This document shows positions 24,955 through 33,823 of a stretch of DNA of 56,087 bases, piece by piece; positions within the stretch are counted from its first letter, which is position 1, and each line of letters starts with the position of its first letter. The position numbers and the translations under genes are program-made. Where the stretch lies: positions 222,325-278,411 of the forward strand of contig DS021200.1 in NCBI GenBank assembly GCA_001735895.1, in the 5' to 3' direction. Under the pieces are notes generated by a model. It searched no databases. It had not been told where the DNA came from and worked only from the letters and a program-made list of their open reading frames with translations. This DNA is from Olavius algarvensis Gamma 3 endosymbiont. GTDB lineage: Bacteria > Pseudomonadota > Gammaproteobacteria > GCA-001735895.

Positions 24955-26289
24955 ATCGGGCTTGGAGTCCGGCTGCGACCGCCGTTGCATGCGCCGGCCA
25001 AACAGGAACAGTAGCGCCGCCGGAATAACTCCGAGCCACAGCGTGGAATTTAGTATGCCGCGCAGGGTCGACTCGGAAATTGCCGCCCCTGGCTCTAGTC
25101 CGGCGGCCAATCCCAATAGTAACAGCGCAAACACCAGGCGCTCGGACAGACCCTGCAGCGACAGGTAGGTAGCGCGTTGCCCACGCGTAATCCGCGGTGC
25201 AATCGCAGCCCTGACCGGCGCATGCACCAACGCCATCGGAAAGTTACGCAGGCTCACCAGCGCGAGCACCGCGGGGCTTAGCGCAATCGCCATCGCCGCG
25301 ACCAGGCCCAGTTGAATGAACATCGCTACCGCGAGCACACCGACCAGTCCGAGTTTCGATTGCCAGGAAATGCTCGCCCGCGCGCCCAGTGCACCGCCAA
25401 ACATCGACACCGATATCACCAGCCCCGAAATCAGCGGCGCATGCGCGGAGGCTTCGAGCAGCGGCAGCTGCAACAGCGTGATATAAGGCTGATAAAATTC
25501 GTAGACGATATGCGCCAGGGAGTAGAGCACAATCACCACCAGGAAAATCCAGCCCAGCAAAGGATCACGCAAGCGGTTAAGACAGCTCAGCAAAACCCTG
25601 GCGAAGCTTGGTGGCAAGGCAGTGGTTTCTTCGGCATGCCGCGGTTCCGCGAATCGCCATACCAGCAGCGCCATCAGACTCGCGCTGATCAACGAAAATA
25701 CATAAGCCAGGCGCAGATCGATCAATCCCAGCAGCCCGCCCGACAGTGTCGCCAGCGCCAGCATGATCAAGCCCCATTGCTCGGCGTTGGCTTCTCGCTG
25801 CGCGTATTCGCGTTCGCGTCCCAGGGCCTTGAGCGAGTCGTAGTGAAATGCGGTATCGGTGCCCGATTGCATCGCTATCCCGGCGGCAAGCAGGAATTGC
25901 CCCGCCGCAAACCACCAGAACCCAGCACCGACGATAAAACAGCAATAGGATGTAATCAGCGACCCTGCGGCGATTAACAAAGTAGTACGCCGGCCGATTC
26001 GATCGGAGAAATAACCGGATGGCACTTCCAGCACAAATACCGCAAGGTAATAAACCGCCGACAATTCGATCACCTGCTCCAGCGGCAGACTCTGGCTCAT
26101 GTAGAGGAAAAACACCGTAATCCAGGCGTGTCCGTCGGATACGGCACGAAACCAGGGATACAACCGGATATTGAGCTGCAGATTCGACAAGTTTTCAGGC
26201 TGAATTGAGGCGCAACGGCTAACTATAACGCAGCCACCCAAGTTATGTATCGTCAATATTCGACTAACAAACCGCACCGCCCCGATCAA
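24943..26289 (-). CDS. MFS transporter
   Basis: Up to 448 aa, a member of the major facilitator superfamily with about 12 membrane segments. The conserved loop between TM2 and TM3 is seen as EVPSGYFSDRIGRRTTLL. The N-terminus is uncertain: 26289 is a TTG, and conserved sequence only starts near NIRLYPWFRAVSD, so the true start may be about 30 codons further in. It is divergent from the nitroreductase-marR pair with a palindromic operator between, so it may be an exporter controlled by that MarR protein. The substrate is unknown. Confidence 0.85.
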   Translation of the reverse strand: MIGAVRFVSRILTIHNLGGCVIVSRCASIQPENLSNLQLNIRLYPWFRAVSDGHAWITVFFLYMSQSLPLEQVIELSAVYYLAVFVLEVPSGYFSDRIGRRTTLLIAAGSLITSYCCFIVGAGFWWFAAGQFLLAAGIAMQSGTDTAFHYDSLKALGREREYAQREANAEQWGLIMLALATLSGGLLGLIDLRLAYVFSLISASLMALLVWRFAEPRHAEETTALPPSFARVLLSCLNRLRDPLLGWIFLVVIVLYSLAHIVYEFYQPYITLLQLPLLEASAHAPLISGLVISVSMFGGALGARASISWQSKLGLVGVLAVAMFIQLGLVAAMAIALSPAVLALVSLRNFPMALVHAPVRAAIAPRITRGQRATYLSLQGLSERLVFALLLLGLAAGLEPGAAISESTLRGILNSTLWLGVIPAALLFLFGRRMQRRSQPDSKPDNSE

Positions 26290-26314
26290 CGACAGGAAAA
26301 TTATATTTGCATTT

Positions 26315-26350
26315 AGTTCGATATCGTATTATATTGTTCGAAATCGAACT
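26315..26350. promoter_or_regulatory. Palindromic operator region between MFS gene and nitroreductase-marR
   Basis: AGTTCGAT (26315-26322) is repeated inverted as ATCGAACT (26343-26350), and within this GTTCGA-AA-TCGAAC (26336-26349) forms a compact palindrome. Placement in the divergent promoter next to a MarR gene suggests that regulator as binder. Confidence 0.6.
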
Positions 26351-26365
26351 AACATGGAATCAACT

Positions 26366-27470
26366 ATGAATTTATCCCGACGTAAAACCCTGGCGCTGCT
26401 CGGCGGCGGATTTATCGTAGCGACCGGCCTGGGTGCGGCCGGTTTTGCCGGCTCCCGCAGCCCGCACCGGGCGTTGGCACCCTGGCACAGTGCCGGCGAC
26501 TACGCCGATCCGCGCAAACAGGCCCTGTCTTATGCAATTCTGGCACCCAATCCGCATAACTTGCAGCCATGGATGGTCCAACTTGTCGGCCCGGATAAAG
26601 TTATCCTCTTCCGTGATCCGAATCGGATACTGCCCCATACCGATCCCTTTGCCCGTCAAATCACGATAGGTCTCGGCTGTTTTCTCGAGCAAATGACTAT
26701 CGCTGCCAGCGCAAGCGGTCATCGCGTTGATCTGGATCTTTTTCCCGAGGGAGAAAACGGGCCCGTGGCAATCGCCAGATTTACCAGTGGGGCAAAACCC
26801 GATCCACTGGCGGCGCATATACTCGAGCGTCGTTCCTGCAAAGAGCCGTATCAAATGACGGCAATTGAGGAATCGCGGATTGGCGTTTTACAGAACTATG
26901 CAACCATCGTGACCGAGCCGCAACGCCTGGAGACCCTACGCGAGCTTACCTGGCAGGCGTTCGAGGTCGAAATGGCAACCCCGAATACCTATCAGGAAAG
27001 TACCGACCTGATGCGCATCGGTAAATGCGAAATCAATGCAAAACCGGACGGCATCGATGTCGGAGGCCCGATGCTGGAATCGCTCATGTTACTGGGTATA
27101 ATGACGCGCGCTGATTTGACCGACGGCAATAGCGAAGCGACTAAGTCCTTTCTCGCCGAATACCAAAACATGCTGATGTCGACCCCCGCCTACGCCGTGA
27201 TAACCAGCGTCAAAAACGACAGAATCAGCCAGATCGAGGCCGGCGCCGCCTGGCTGCGCCTCAATCTCAAGACCACCGAATTGGGCCTGGCGCTGCACCC
27301 GGTCAGCCAGGCTACAGGAGTATCCGGAAATGTCGCACTTATACCGACGCTGCCATCAGCTGCTCGCCAGCGACGGCGAAACCGTGCAAATGCTGGGGCG
27401 CCTGGGTTACGGTCCGACGGTAGGGCCAACTCCGCGCTGGCCGCTTGAGGAAAAACTGGTCAATGGATAA
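26366..27470 (+). pseudogene. Nitroreductase family protein (Acg-like) with Tat signal, frameshifted near its end
   Basis: The start at 26366 opens a Tat signal (LSRRKTLALLGGGFIVATGL). The body matches FMN-dependent nitroreductases of the Acg type: LAPNPHNLQPWMVQL, FARQITIGLGCFLEQM and ERRSCKEPY. Frame zero runs to 27448, but near 27311 the expected C-terminus moves to another frame: LQEYPEMSHLY then MLGRLGYGPTVGPTPRWPL, ending at 27470. That end overlaps the marR start by eight bases, as in a coupled operon. The shift fits a two-base loss or one-base gain in CCAGGCTACAG. It is either a real mutation or a sequence error. Confidence 0.8.
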
Positions 27471-27915
27471 ACGGGATCTCGGGCTATATTTTGTTTTCTT
27501 CAACGAAATCGGCATTATCGAACAGCTAATCCGCACTCTGCTCGAAGCCAAGTTACCAAAAGGTTTTCTGATATCGCATTTCGCGGTACTGAATCACCTG
27601 ATCAGGGTCCAGGAAGGGCAGACGCCATTGGTATTGGCGCGCGCATTCCAGATACCTAAAACGACAATGACGCACACACTTGCGGTACTGCAGCGTCACG
27701 CCCTGATCGAGATGCGACCCAATCCGAAGGATAAACGCAGTAAATGTGTATTCACTACCGCGACGGGCCGCGAATTTCGCGATCAGGCGATAATCGACAT
27801 CGCCCCGGACCTCGAAGCGGTGAGTCAACAATTCCCGATGGATAAAATGTCCAAGATCGTGCCGTACCTGACCGAAGTCAGGCAGTTTCTAGATAGCTAT
27901 CGTGACGAACCCTAG
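27463..27915 (+). CDS. MarR-family transcriptional regulator
   Basis: 150 aa from the ATG at 27463, which overlaps the end of the nitroreductase reading frame. The winged helix is seen in FLISHFAVLNHLIRVQEGQTPLVLARAFQIPKTTMTHTLAVLQRHALIEMRPNPKDKRSKCVFTT, with the DKRSK wing typical of the family. It probably represses the nitroreductase-marR operon and the divergent MFS gene through the inverted repeats at 26315-26350. The ligand is unknown; such sets often respond to quinones or electrophiles. Confidence 0.88.
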   Translation: MDKRDLGLYFVFFNEIGIIEQLIRTLLEAKLPKGFLISHFAVLNHLIRVQEGQTPLVLARAFQIPKTTMTHTLAVLQRHALIEMRPNPKDKRSKCVFTTATGREFRDQAIIDIAPDLEAVSQQFPMDKMSKIVPYLTEVRQFLDSYRDEP

Positions 27916-28083
27916 ACACTGAATGCCCGCATCGGCGCAGTTAGGCCGACTACCGCGCGGCGATAGCAGGCTTCCGCTGCCGCAGGATTATGCATTCGGA
28001 CAGATTCGCGGCGCCGTGAAGCAGTTCAAATGCAGTTTTCCGATCTGTTGATATACTCTCTAATAGGTAACGGTAAAATAAGT

Positions 28084-28413
28084 ATGAGCGTAACCAACAC
28101 CCAATTCGCGATCGGCCAGGTGGTAAAACACCGGATCTTCGACTTTCGCGGCGTTATTGTCGACGTCGATCCGGAGTTCAACAACTCCGAGGAATGGTGG
28201 CTCGCGATTCCTGAAAACCTGCGCCCACGCAAGGATCAGCCGTTTTATCATTTGCTCGCCGAAAACGAATCCACGTCATACGAAGCCTATGTTTCAGAGC
28301 AAAATCTGCTGATCGACGAAACCGGTGAGCCGGTGAATCACCCCCAGATTCCCGAAGTTTTTGGCGAGTTTCTGGGTCACAGATACGCGCTGCCGCATAC
28401 CTATCGGAACTAA
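28084..28413 (+). CDS. hspQ: Heat shock protein HspQ
   Basis: 109 aa from the ATG at 28084; the frame is open upstream but the family starts at MSVTNTQFAIGQVVKHRIFDFRG. The remaining HspQ blocks are VIVDVDPEFNNSEEWW, RPRKDQPFYHLLAENE, EAYVSEQNLL and FGEFLGHRYALP. In enterobacteria HspQ is a specificity factor for Lon protease and binds hemimethylated oriC. It stands alone after a 170-base leader. Confidence 0.95.
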   Translation: MSVTNTQFAIGQVVKHRIFDFRGVIVDVDPEFNNSEEWWLAIPENLRPRKDQPFYHLLAENESTSYEAYVSEQNLLIDETGEPVNHPQIPEVFGEFLGHRYALPHTYRN

Positions 28414-28542
28414 AACAGTCATCGAGACCCGCGGTCGACAGCCGGTAACTCTACCCGGCTGCCGATTCCAGGCGCCGCAGGCGAATAAAGCATTCCTTGC
28501 GTATTCCAAATCTCTGCTGACTGCGAGCAAGCAGATACGCAG

Positions 28543-29520
28543 TCAACCGCTCGAGCCAGACACGAAACCGAGCGCCTTGTCGACGATGTTAAACAATGGC
28601 TCGCCCGCCAGATAGCGCGCCCAGTTAGCCAGAAACTGGTCCGCCATCGCGGTCTCGAATTCATAATAATCACCCGACATATGCGGCGATATCAGGCAAT
28701 TCGGCGCCCGCCAAAAGGGACTTTCCGCCGGCAGCGGCTCTTCGACGAACACATCGAGTGCCGCGCCCGCGATACGGCCGTCGTGCAGGGCCTGCAATAA
28801 ATCCGCCTCGACCACGAGCGCGCCGCGGCCGATGTTGATAAAACGCGCATGCGGCGCCATCGCCGCAAACTCGGCGGCGCCGAAGAGATTGCGCGTCTCG
28901 GGGGTTAGCGGCGTGATCAGGATGACGTAGTCGGCACGGCTTAGCCGTGCATGCAAATCACCGATCGCATGGATACGGCCGAAATCAGAACCGCCGTCAC
29001 GCGCGCTACGACCGATGGCGTCGACCTGCAAACCGGCCGCTTGCAGCTGCCGGCCCACCGCGCGCCCGATCGAACCGACACCGACCACCAGCGCCTTTTT
29101 GCCCGCCAGGGTTTCCGAAAGCCGGTGATTCCATTCGCATTTTGCCTGGAACTCGAGGGTCTGCGGGAAACGCTTGGCGAAATTAAGCATCATGCCGAGC
29201 ACCCATTCGGCCATTGGTAAATCGAAGATTCCGCGCGCATTGGTCAACTCGACCCTGCTTTGCACCAGGCCGGGAAACAGGGCGGCATCCACCCCGGCGC
29301 CGCACCAGTGGACCCAGCGCAGGGCGGCGGCGCTATCCCAGGCTTGCCGCAGGCTGTCGGCGCGGAAATTCCAACCGAGCAGGGCGTCGGCGCCGGGTAA
29401 AGCGGCTTGCAGTTCGTCGGTCGAAGTCGCAAATCGAATTTCAGCCTGGTCCTGCAGTTCGCGCAGGCGCGGTACCGCGTCGAAATCGCCCGCGCCCTGC
29501 ACCACTAACACCGGATTCAT
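28543..29520 (-). CDS. D-2-hydroxyacid dehydrogenase, possible sulfolactate dehydrogenase (SlcC-like)
   Basis: 325 aa from the ATG at 29520, which has GAGAGG six bases upstream; a GTG two codons earlier is possible. The NAD motif is VVGVGSIGRAVGRQL (G-x-G-x2-G), with NIGRGALVVE (catalytic Arg nearby) and CLISPHMSGDYYE (catalytic His). The family oxidises D-2-hydroxyacids with NAD. Next to split sulfopyruvate decarboxylase genes on the same strand, a role in oxidising sulfolactate to sulfopyruvate is plausible; (S)-sulfolactate dehydrogenase SlcC is of this family. Substrate assignment is inferred from context. Confidence 0.85.
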   Translation of the reverse strand: MNPVLVVQGAGDFDAVPRLRELQDQAEIRFATSTDELQAALPGADALLGWNFRADSLRQAWDSAAALRWVHWCGAGVDAALFPGLVQSRVELTNARGIFDLPMAEWVLGMMLNFAKRFPQTLEFQAKCEWNHRLSETLAGKKALVVGVGSIGRAVGRQLQAAGLQVDAIGRSARDGGSDFGRIHAIGDLHARLSRADYVILITPLTPETRNLFGAAEFAAMAPHARFINIGRGALVVEADLLQALHDGRIAGAALDVFVEEPLPAESPFWRAPNCLISPHMSGDYYEFETAMADQFLANWARYLAGEPLFNIVDKALGFVSGSSG

Positions 29521-29565
29521 AACCACCCTCTCAAGGCCTTCGCGGACGGATGCCCAGATTCGGCT

Positions 29566-30129
29566 TCAGCTATTGCGGGTCCGGACTTCGTTCATGAAGC
29601 GATCGCGGATCACCACCGGATCCATTTCGATGACCGGCACCGTGATGTTGCCCGATTCGCACTTACAGACGATGACGGTCATTTCATTTGCATCCAACGC
29701 CGCCTGCAGCGTTGCCGCGGCCTGCTCCGCCTGGCATTCGATCACCCGTTCGCAGCCGCAAGCGCTGGCGACGGCGCTCAGGGATGTCTTCCCTCCGGCG
29801 TAGGTCGGCTGGTCTCCGGTCGAACCGTAACTGCCGTTATCGATGATCAGCAGGATAAAATTATCGGCGACATTGTTGGCTATCGTCGGCAGGGTGCCGA
29901 AATTGGTCAATATCGAACCGTCACCGTCGATGGCGATCACCGGCTGGGGTTGCGCCAACGCGAGCCCCAGCCCTATCGACGAAGCCAGACCCATGGTGCC
30001 GAGCATGTAGAAGTTACTCGGCTGGTCGTCCAACTGATGCAATTCCTGGCTCGGCAGTCCGATATTACAAACCACCAGTTGATCGGTAATAACCGGAATC
30101 AGGCTCTTCAGCACCTCGCTACGAATCAT
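29566..30129 (-). CDS. comE: Sulfopyruvate decarboxylase beta subunit (ComE-like)
   Basis: 187 aa. It corresponds to the ThDP-binding half of a decarboxylase: IAIDGDGSILTNFGTLPTIANN carries the GDG start of the ThDP motif, then IIDNGSYGSTGDQPTYAGG. The preceding gene encodes the other half, ending two bases before this start. Split enzymes of this size are sulfopyruvate decarboxylases (ComDE), which convert sulfopyruvate to sulfoacetaldehyde. Phosphonopyruvate decarboxylase is the main alternative, but no phosphonate gene is nearby. The downstream dehydrogenase supports the sulfonate reading. Confidence 0.82.
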   Translation of the reverse strand: MIRSEVLKSLIPVITDQLVVCNIGLPSQELHQLDDQPSNFYMLGTMGLASSIGLGLALAQPQPVIAIDGDGSILTNFGTLPTIANNVADNFILLIIDNGSYGSTGDQPTYAGGKTSLSAVASACGCERVIECQAEQAAATLQAALDANEMTVIVCKCESGNITVPVIEMDPVVIRDRFMNEVRTRNS

Positions 30130-30130
30130 C

Positions 30131-30628
30131 TCAGGCCCCCTTCCAGAAACTGGCGTCGGTTAAAATCGCGACCGGTTTTTTGCTCATGAAACAGTATTTT
30201 AAGATGCCGTCGAACTCGGCGATATCGTCCGCTTGATGAAAATGATAAGTGGGAATGTTGAGCTGGGCCAGCAGCGCCTTGGTATGCACCGCCATCTCTA
30301 CCTGGCAGGCGACCGGCTCACCGATCTCGCCGCGGTAACTGATCAGCATCGGCAGCGGTATATGGTAATACTGAATCAGGGTCGCGAGCGTGTTGATGGT
30401 AACGCCGATGGCGGTATTCTGCATGATGATCGCCGCACGCTTGCCGCCCATGTAGGCGCCGGCGCAAAGCCCCATGCCCTCGTCTTCCTTATTCGACGGG
30501 ATATGAAATATCTGCTCGCATTGCTCGATACCGTCGATTACCCCGGCCAACTGCTTACAGGGTACGGTGGTGACGAAAGACACATTGTTGGTTACCAGAT
30601 CGGTAACGATTTTTGCATTGATTGACAT
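30131..30628 (-). CDS. comD: Sulfopyruvate decarboxylase alpha subunit (ComD-like)
   Basis: 165 aa, the ThDP-enzyme N-terminal (PYR) domain as a separate chain. Family blocks are VSFVTTVPCKQLAGVID, HIPSNKEDEGMGLCAGAYMGGKRAAIIMQNTAIGVTINTL and PMLISYRGEIGEPV; the Glu in NKEDEGMG is the expected ThDP-activating residue. It pairs with the ComE-like subunit encoded immediately downstream. It is the first gene of a three-gene minus-strand cluster with the dehydrogenase last. Confidence 0.82.
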   Translation of the reverse strand: MSINAKIVTDLVTNNVSFVTTVPCKQLAGVIDGIEQCEQIFHIPSNKEDEGMGLCAGAYMGGKRAAIIMQNTAIGVTINTLATLIQYYHIPLPMLISYRGEIGEPVACQVEMAVHTKALLAQLNIPTYHFHQADDIAEFDGILKYCFMSKKPVAILTDASFWKGA

Positions 30629-30714
30629 GGTTGCCTAACACCGAACAGGGAGCGCCAGTATCCGGCTAAACGCATAAATTCTCAACTCCGGCGGATTCGC
30701 CTTAGCCATCCCCC

Positions 30715-31005
30715 TCAATTACTCGAATCAAGATCCCGAGAATTTTCGCTAGGGTCACGGACTTCGATAGAAATTCTACCCAGCTCGGGATTCCACATAT
30801 ACAGTTCGCGCTCCGCCTGAAAACTGCAAGCACAGCCGCCGCCACAGGCTTGTGGATTGCTGTATCTGGAAATCTTCCCCTTGCTGACCCAGAAGGCCAG
30901 CATGCCTCTGATCGCCTCCGGCTCGACGTCGAAATGCAGCGCCACATCCCGTAGGCTGACCTGTCGGCGGGATTTAACGTAATTTTTGAGGTCGCTCAAT
31001 ATCAT
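30715..31005 (-). CDS. feoC: FeoC-like winged-helix protein
   Basis: 96 aa. A winged helix (LSDLKNYVKSRRQVSLRDVALHFDVEPEAIRGMLAFWVSKGKISRY) is followed by the Cys-rich ACGGGCACSF loop, which in FeoC proteins binds an iron-sulfur cluster. FeoC controls stability or activity of FeoB. Its start overlaps the feoB stop by four bases. The tail after residue 75 is not conserved by eye. Confidence 0.88.
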   Translation of the reverse strand: MILSDLKNYVKSRRQVSLRDVALHFDVEPEAIRGMLAFWVSKGKISRYSNPQACGGGCACSFQAERELYMWNPELGRISIEVRDPSENSRDLDSSN

Positions 31006-33305
31006 GCGGTCTGTAACAGGCCATGCCGGCGCCGACCGGCATAAGCTCGCAATCCGATAAATAACATGACGGCATACAGCGAAACCAGGCCGATGGTTCC
31101 CAGTGCCCGTAGCGGATGCTCGCCGATGCGCGCGAATTGATAAAACAGAGTCGCCGCCACATAGGCTACCGAGGTCGTCCAGAAAGCGACGAAACCGGCC
31201 CAGGGCATACCCGCCTCGCGCGCGATGGCGCCGATGGTGGCGGCGCAGGGAAAATACAACAGGATAAACAATAAATAGGCAAAGGCGCCCGCCTGACCAT
31301 CGAAACGGCTCGCCATCACCCCAAAAATTCCGCGCCCGACTTCCAGCTCGGAAGCGGCGGAACCGGTATCTTCGATATTGCCGACATCCAGGCCCAGCGG
31401 ATCCAGAATGAGTTCGGACAGACCCGTCAAATTTTGCGGGATAGTCGCGGCAGCCGTCGATAGCGTCTCCAGCAAATCGAAAGACGGCTTTTCACCGGGC
31501 GCCGAATCCTGTTCGGAGATCCGCGTATAAACCGCGTCCAGTGTGCCGACCACCGCTTCCTTGGCGAGTACGCCGGTAAATATCCCGACCGTCGCCGGCC
31601 AGTTATCCGCTTCGATACCCAGCGGTGTAAACACCGGCGTCAGCGATTTCCCGACGGCGCTCAACACCGAGTTTTCGCTGTTTTCATTGCCGATAGAGCC
31701 GTCGGTTCCGATGCTGTTGAGCAGGTTCAGCGCCAGCACCATAACGACAATGACACGTCCGGCGTCACGGATAAACAACTTGACCCGATCCCAACTGCGC
31801 AGCAAGACCCCTTTCAAAGTGGGTAGGTGATAGGTCGGCATTTCCATCAGAAACCCGCTGCTTTCTCCCGACAGCAGCGAATGCTTCATCACCAGGCCGG
31901 TCAAGACCGCCATCGCGGTACCGATCAGGTAGAGCCCGAACACCAGATTTTGCCCATTAGTCGGAAAAAAAGCTGCCGCGAACAGCACATACACCGGCAA
32001 GCGTGCGCCGCATGACATAAAGGGGTTCATCAAAATGGTCAGCCTGCGTTCACGCGCGCTCTCCAGGGTGCGCGTCGCCATCACCGCGGGGACATTGCAG
32101 CCAAAGCCGAGGATCATGGGGACGAAGGCCTTGCCCGGCAAGCCGATGGCACGCATGAATCGATCCATTACGAAGGCCGCGCGCGCCATATAACCCGCGT
32201 CTTCCAGGAGCGACAAAAATAGATACAGGCAGGCAATAATCGGGATAAAAGTGGCGACTACCTGCAAACCGCCGCCAAGCCCCTGCGCCAGAGTCAAAAT
32301 CGCCCACTGTGGGAAACCGAGGCCCGTCAGAACCTGCCCTAGCCCGTCGACAAACAGCGCGCCGGCGACACCATCGAAGAAATCGATGAAGGCGCCACCG
32401 AAATTAATCGTAAACATGAACATCAAATACATTACCAGCAGGAATATCGGCACGCCCAGAAAACGATGCAAGACCACTTGATCGATCCGGTCCGACAGAT
32501 ATCTTTTAGCCTTGCCTTTAACCCGCAGCACGAGTTGCGTTAGCGCATGCGCATGGCCGAAACGCGAGTCGGCGATAAACACGTCGGCCGATTCGCCGCT
32601 AATGTTCCGGATATGGGCTTGCCAGTGGGCGACCCGTTCCAAGGTCGACTCATCGATAATCTGCTGGGCGACGTCCGCATCGCCTTCGAGCAGTTTCAAT
32701 GCCTGCCAATAGCTGTTGGCGCTATCATCGGCGGCGCCCAGATGCTGCCTGATTTCGGCGATGGCGGCTTCGATCTCGCAATCCTGGGCCAGACTGAATC
32801 CACCCTTGAACGGCTTGTCCACAACTTCGATCAAGGCCTGTTTCAACTCGGCAAGGCCCGCGCCGTTAACTGCAACTACGGCAACCACCGGACAACCCAG
32901 TTTCCGCGCCAGCAAATCGACATCGATTTCGATGCCCCGTTTGCGGGCGACATCCATCATGTTCAGGGCAAGCACCACCGGTACACCCATTTCCAGCAAT
33001 TGAACGGTCAAATAAAGATTTCTTTCGAGGTTGGCGGCATCCACCACATTGATGACGACGTCGGCTTCGGACTCGAGCAGGAATCGACGGGTGATTTGCT
33101 CGTCCAGCGACAGCGCGTCCAGGCTGTAGATGCCGGGCAGATCGACAACCGTTACCTTACCGTACCCGCCGAGGCTGAGGCTGCCCTGTTTGCGCTCCAC
33201 CGTTACCCCGGGCCAGTTACCGGTGGTCTGCCGAATCCCGGTCAAACAGTTAAACAGCGCCGACTTGCCGCAGTTCGGATTACCGGCAATTGCTATCGCG
33301 GTCAT
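31002..33305 (-). CDS. feoB: Ferrous iron transporter FeoB
   Basis: 767 aa. The N-terminal G domain has GNPNCGKSALFN (G1), VTVERKQG (G2 region), VDLPGIYSLDALS (G3) and NMMD (G4). The C-terminal membrane domain has the gate motifs, including CNVPAVMATRTLESARERRLT and MSCGARLPVYVLF. It imports Fe2+ across the inner membrane. Its start overlaps feoA by four bases and its end overlaps feoC by four, the classic feoABC arrangement under Fur and probably FNR control. Confidence 0.97.
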   Translation of the reverse strand: MTAIAIAGNPNCGKSALFNCLTGIRQTTGNWPGVTVERKQGSLSLGGYGKVTVVDLPGIYSLDALSLDEQITRRFLLESEADVVINVVDAANLERNLYLTVQLLEMGVPVVLALNMMDVARKRGIEIDVDLLARKLGCPVVAVVAVNGAGLAELKQALIEVVDKPFKGGFSLAQDCEIEAAIAEIRQHLGAADDSANSYWQALKLLEGDADVAQQIIDESTLERVAHWQAHIRNISGESADVFIADSRFGHAHALTQLVLRVKGKAKRYLSDRIDQVVLHRFLGVPIFLLVMYLMFMFTINFGGAFIDFFDGVAGALFVDGLGQVLTGLGFPQWAILTLAQGLGGGLQVVATFIPIIACLYLFLSLLEDAGYMARAAFVMDRFMRAIGLPGKAFVPMILGFGCNVPAVMATRTLESARERRLTILMNPFMSCGARLPVYVLFAAAFFPTNGQNLVFGLYLIGTAMAVLTGLVMKHSLLSGESSGFLMEMPTYHLPTLKGVLLRSWDRVKLFIRDAGRVIVVMVLALNLLNSIGTDGSIGNENSENSVLSAVGKSLTPVFTPLGIEADNWPATVGIFTGVLAKEAVVGTLDAVYTRISEQDSAPGEKPSFDLLETLSTAAATIPQNLTGLSELILDPLGLDVGNIEDTGSAASELEVGRGIFGVMASRFDGQAGAFAYLLFILLYFPCAATIGAIAREAGMPWAGFVAFWTTSVAYVAATLFYQFARIGEHPLRALGTIGLVSLYAVMLFIGLRAYAGRRRHGLLQTA

Positions 33306-33574
33306 GCCGCGGGCGCTTCTGACCGCGCCCGGCCGAGCGGAACGGTCACGGGTTCGATGAATATATTGGCGGCGATCCCCGAGCCGAGCGCGACGCGGCT
33401 ACCGTTGCTCAAAACAACGACTCCGTTTTGGCGTTGATGTAACACCAATATCGCCTGCCCTGCGCGAATCCCTAGACTCATCAGCTTACGCCGCAAGGTT
33501 TTATCTCCTCCGATACGGGCAACGACACCCTGAAAACCGGCTGACGGTTGATTTAAATTATAGCTTTTGTTCAT
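33302..33574 (-). CDS. feoA: Ferrous iron transport protein FeoA
   Basis: 90 aa SH3-like protein. Typical sequence: VVARIGGDKTLRRKLMSLGIRAGQAILVLHQRQNGVVVLSNGSRVALGSGIAANIFIEPV. FeoA supports FeoB function in the cytoplasm. It is the first gene of feoABC. The Fur box lies 7 bases upstream of its start and an FNR site 84 bases upstream. Confidence 0.93.
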   Translation of the reverse strand: MNKSYNLNQPSAGFQGVVARIGGDKTLRRKLMSLGIRAGQAILVLHQRQNGVVVLSNGSRVALGSGIAANIFIEPVTVPLGRARSEAPAA

Positions 33575-33580
33575 AAGCTT

Positions 33581-33601
33581 TAATGAGAACGATTCTCATT
33601 A
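33581..33601. promoter_or_regulatory. Fur box upstream of feoA
   Basis: AATGAGAA-CGA-TTCTCATT, extended to 21 bp by one more pair on each side, is a perfect palindrome close to the Fur consensus. It begins 7 bases upstream of the feoA start, so iron-loaded Fur would block transcription. Confidence 0.9.
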
Positions 33602-33657
33602 GCATATTTACTTTTACTTATATAGTCAATCCTCAAAATTGGCTAAATTCTCCTAAG

Positions 33658-33671
33658 CTGATCCAGATCAA
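33658..33671. promoter_or_regulatory. FNR-type site upstream of feoA
   Basis: CTGATCCAGATCAA differs by one base from the FNR consensus TTGAT-N4-ATCAA. It lies upstream of the Fur box relative to feoA, as in the FNR-activated E. coli feo promoter. It is 150 bases from the divergent cytochrome gene and could serve that too. Confidence 0.7.
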
Positions 33672-33823
33672 TTAAAACCCGGGACGAAAGTTTATGCCGG
33701 CCGTCGGCAGCGTCGGAATCGAAACCTGCCACGAAATGATTATTGCCTTAGATCAAGGACAGCAGCGTCCGACATACCTAAGCTGTGAGGATTCAGGCTA
33801 ATTCAGTGTAATCAGATTCGCGT

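Noticed and set aside
25312-25977. Long plus-strand frame of 221 codons opposite the MFS gene
   Set aside because: It is rich in Arg, Gln and His, as expected for antisense to a membrane protein gene; the minus-strand frame has clear MFS motifs.
28543-30628. Phosphonopyruvate decarboxylase reading of the split decarboxylase
   Set aside because: No phosphoenolpyruvate mutase or other phosphonate gene is nearby; the split subunits and dehydrogenase fit sulfonate chemistry better. Not fully excluded.
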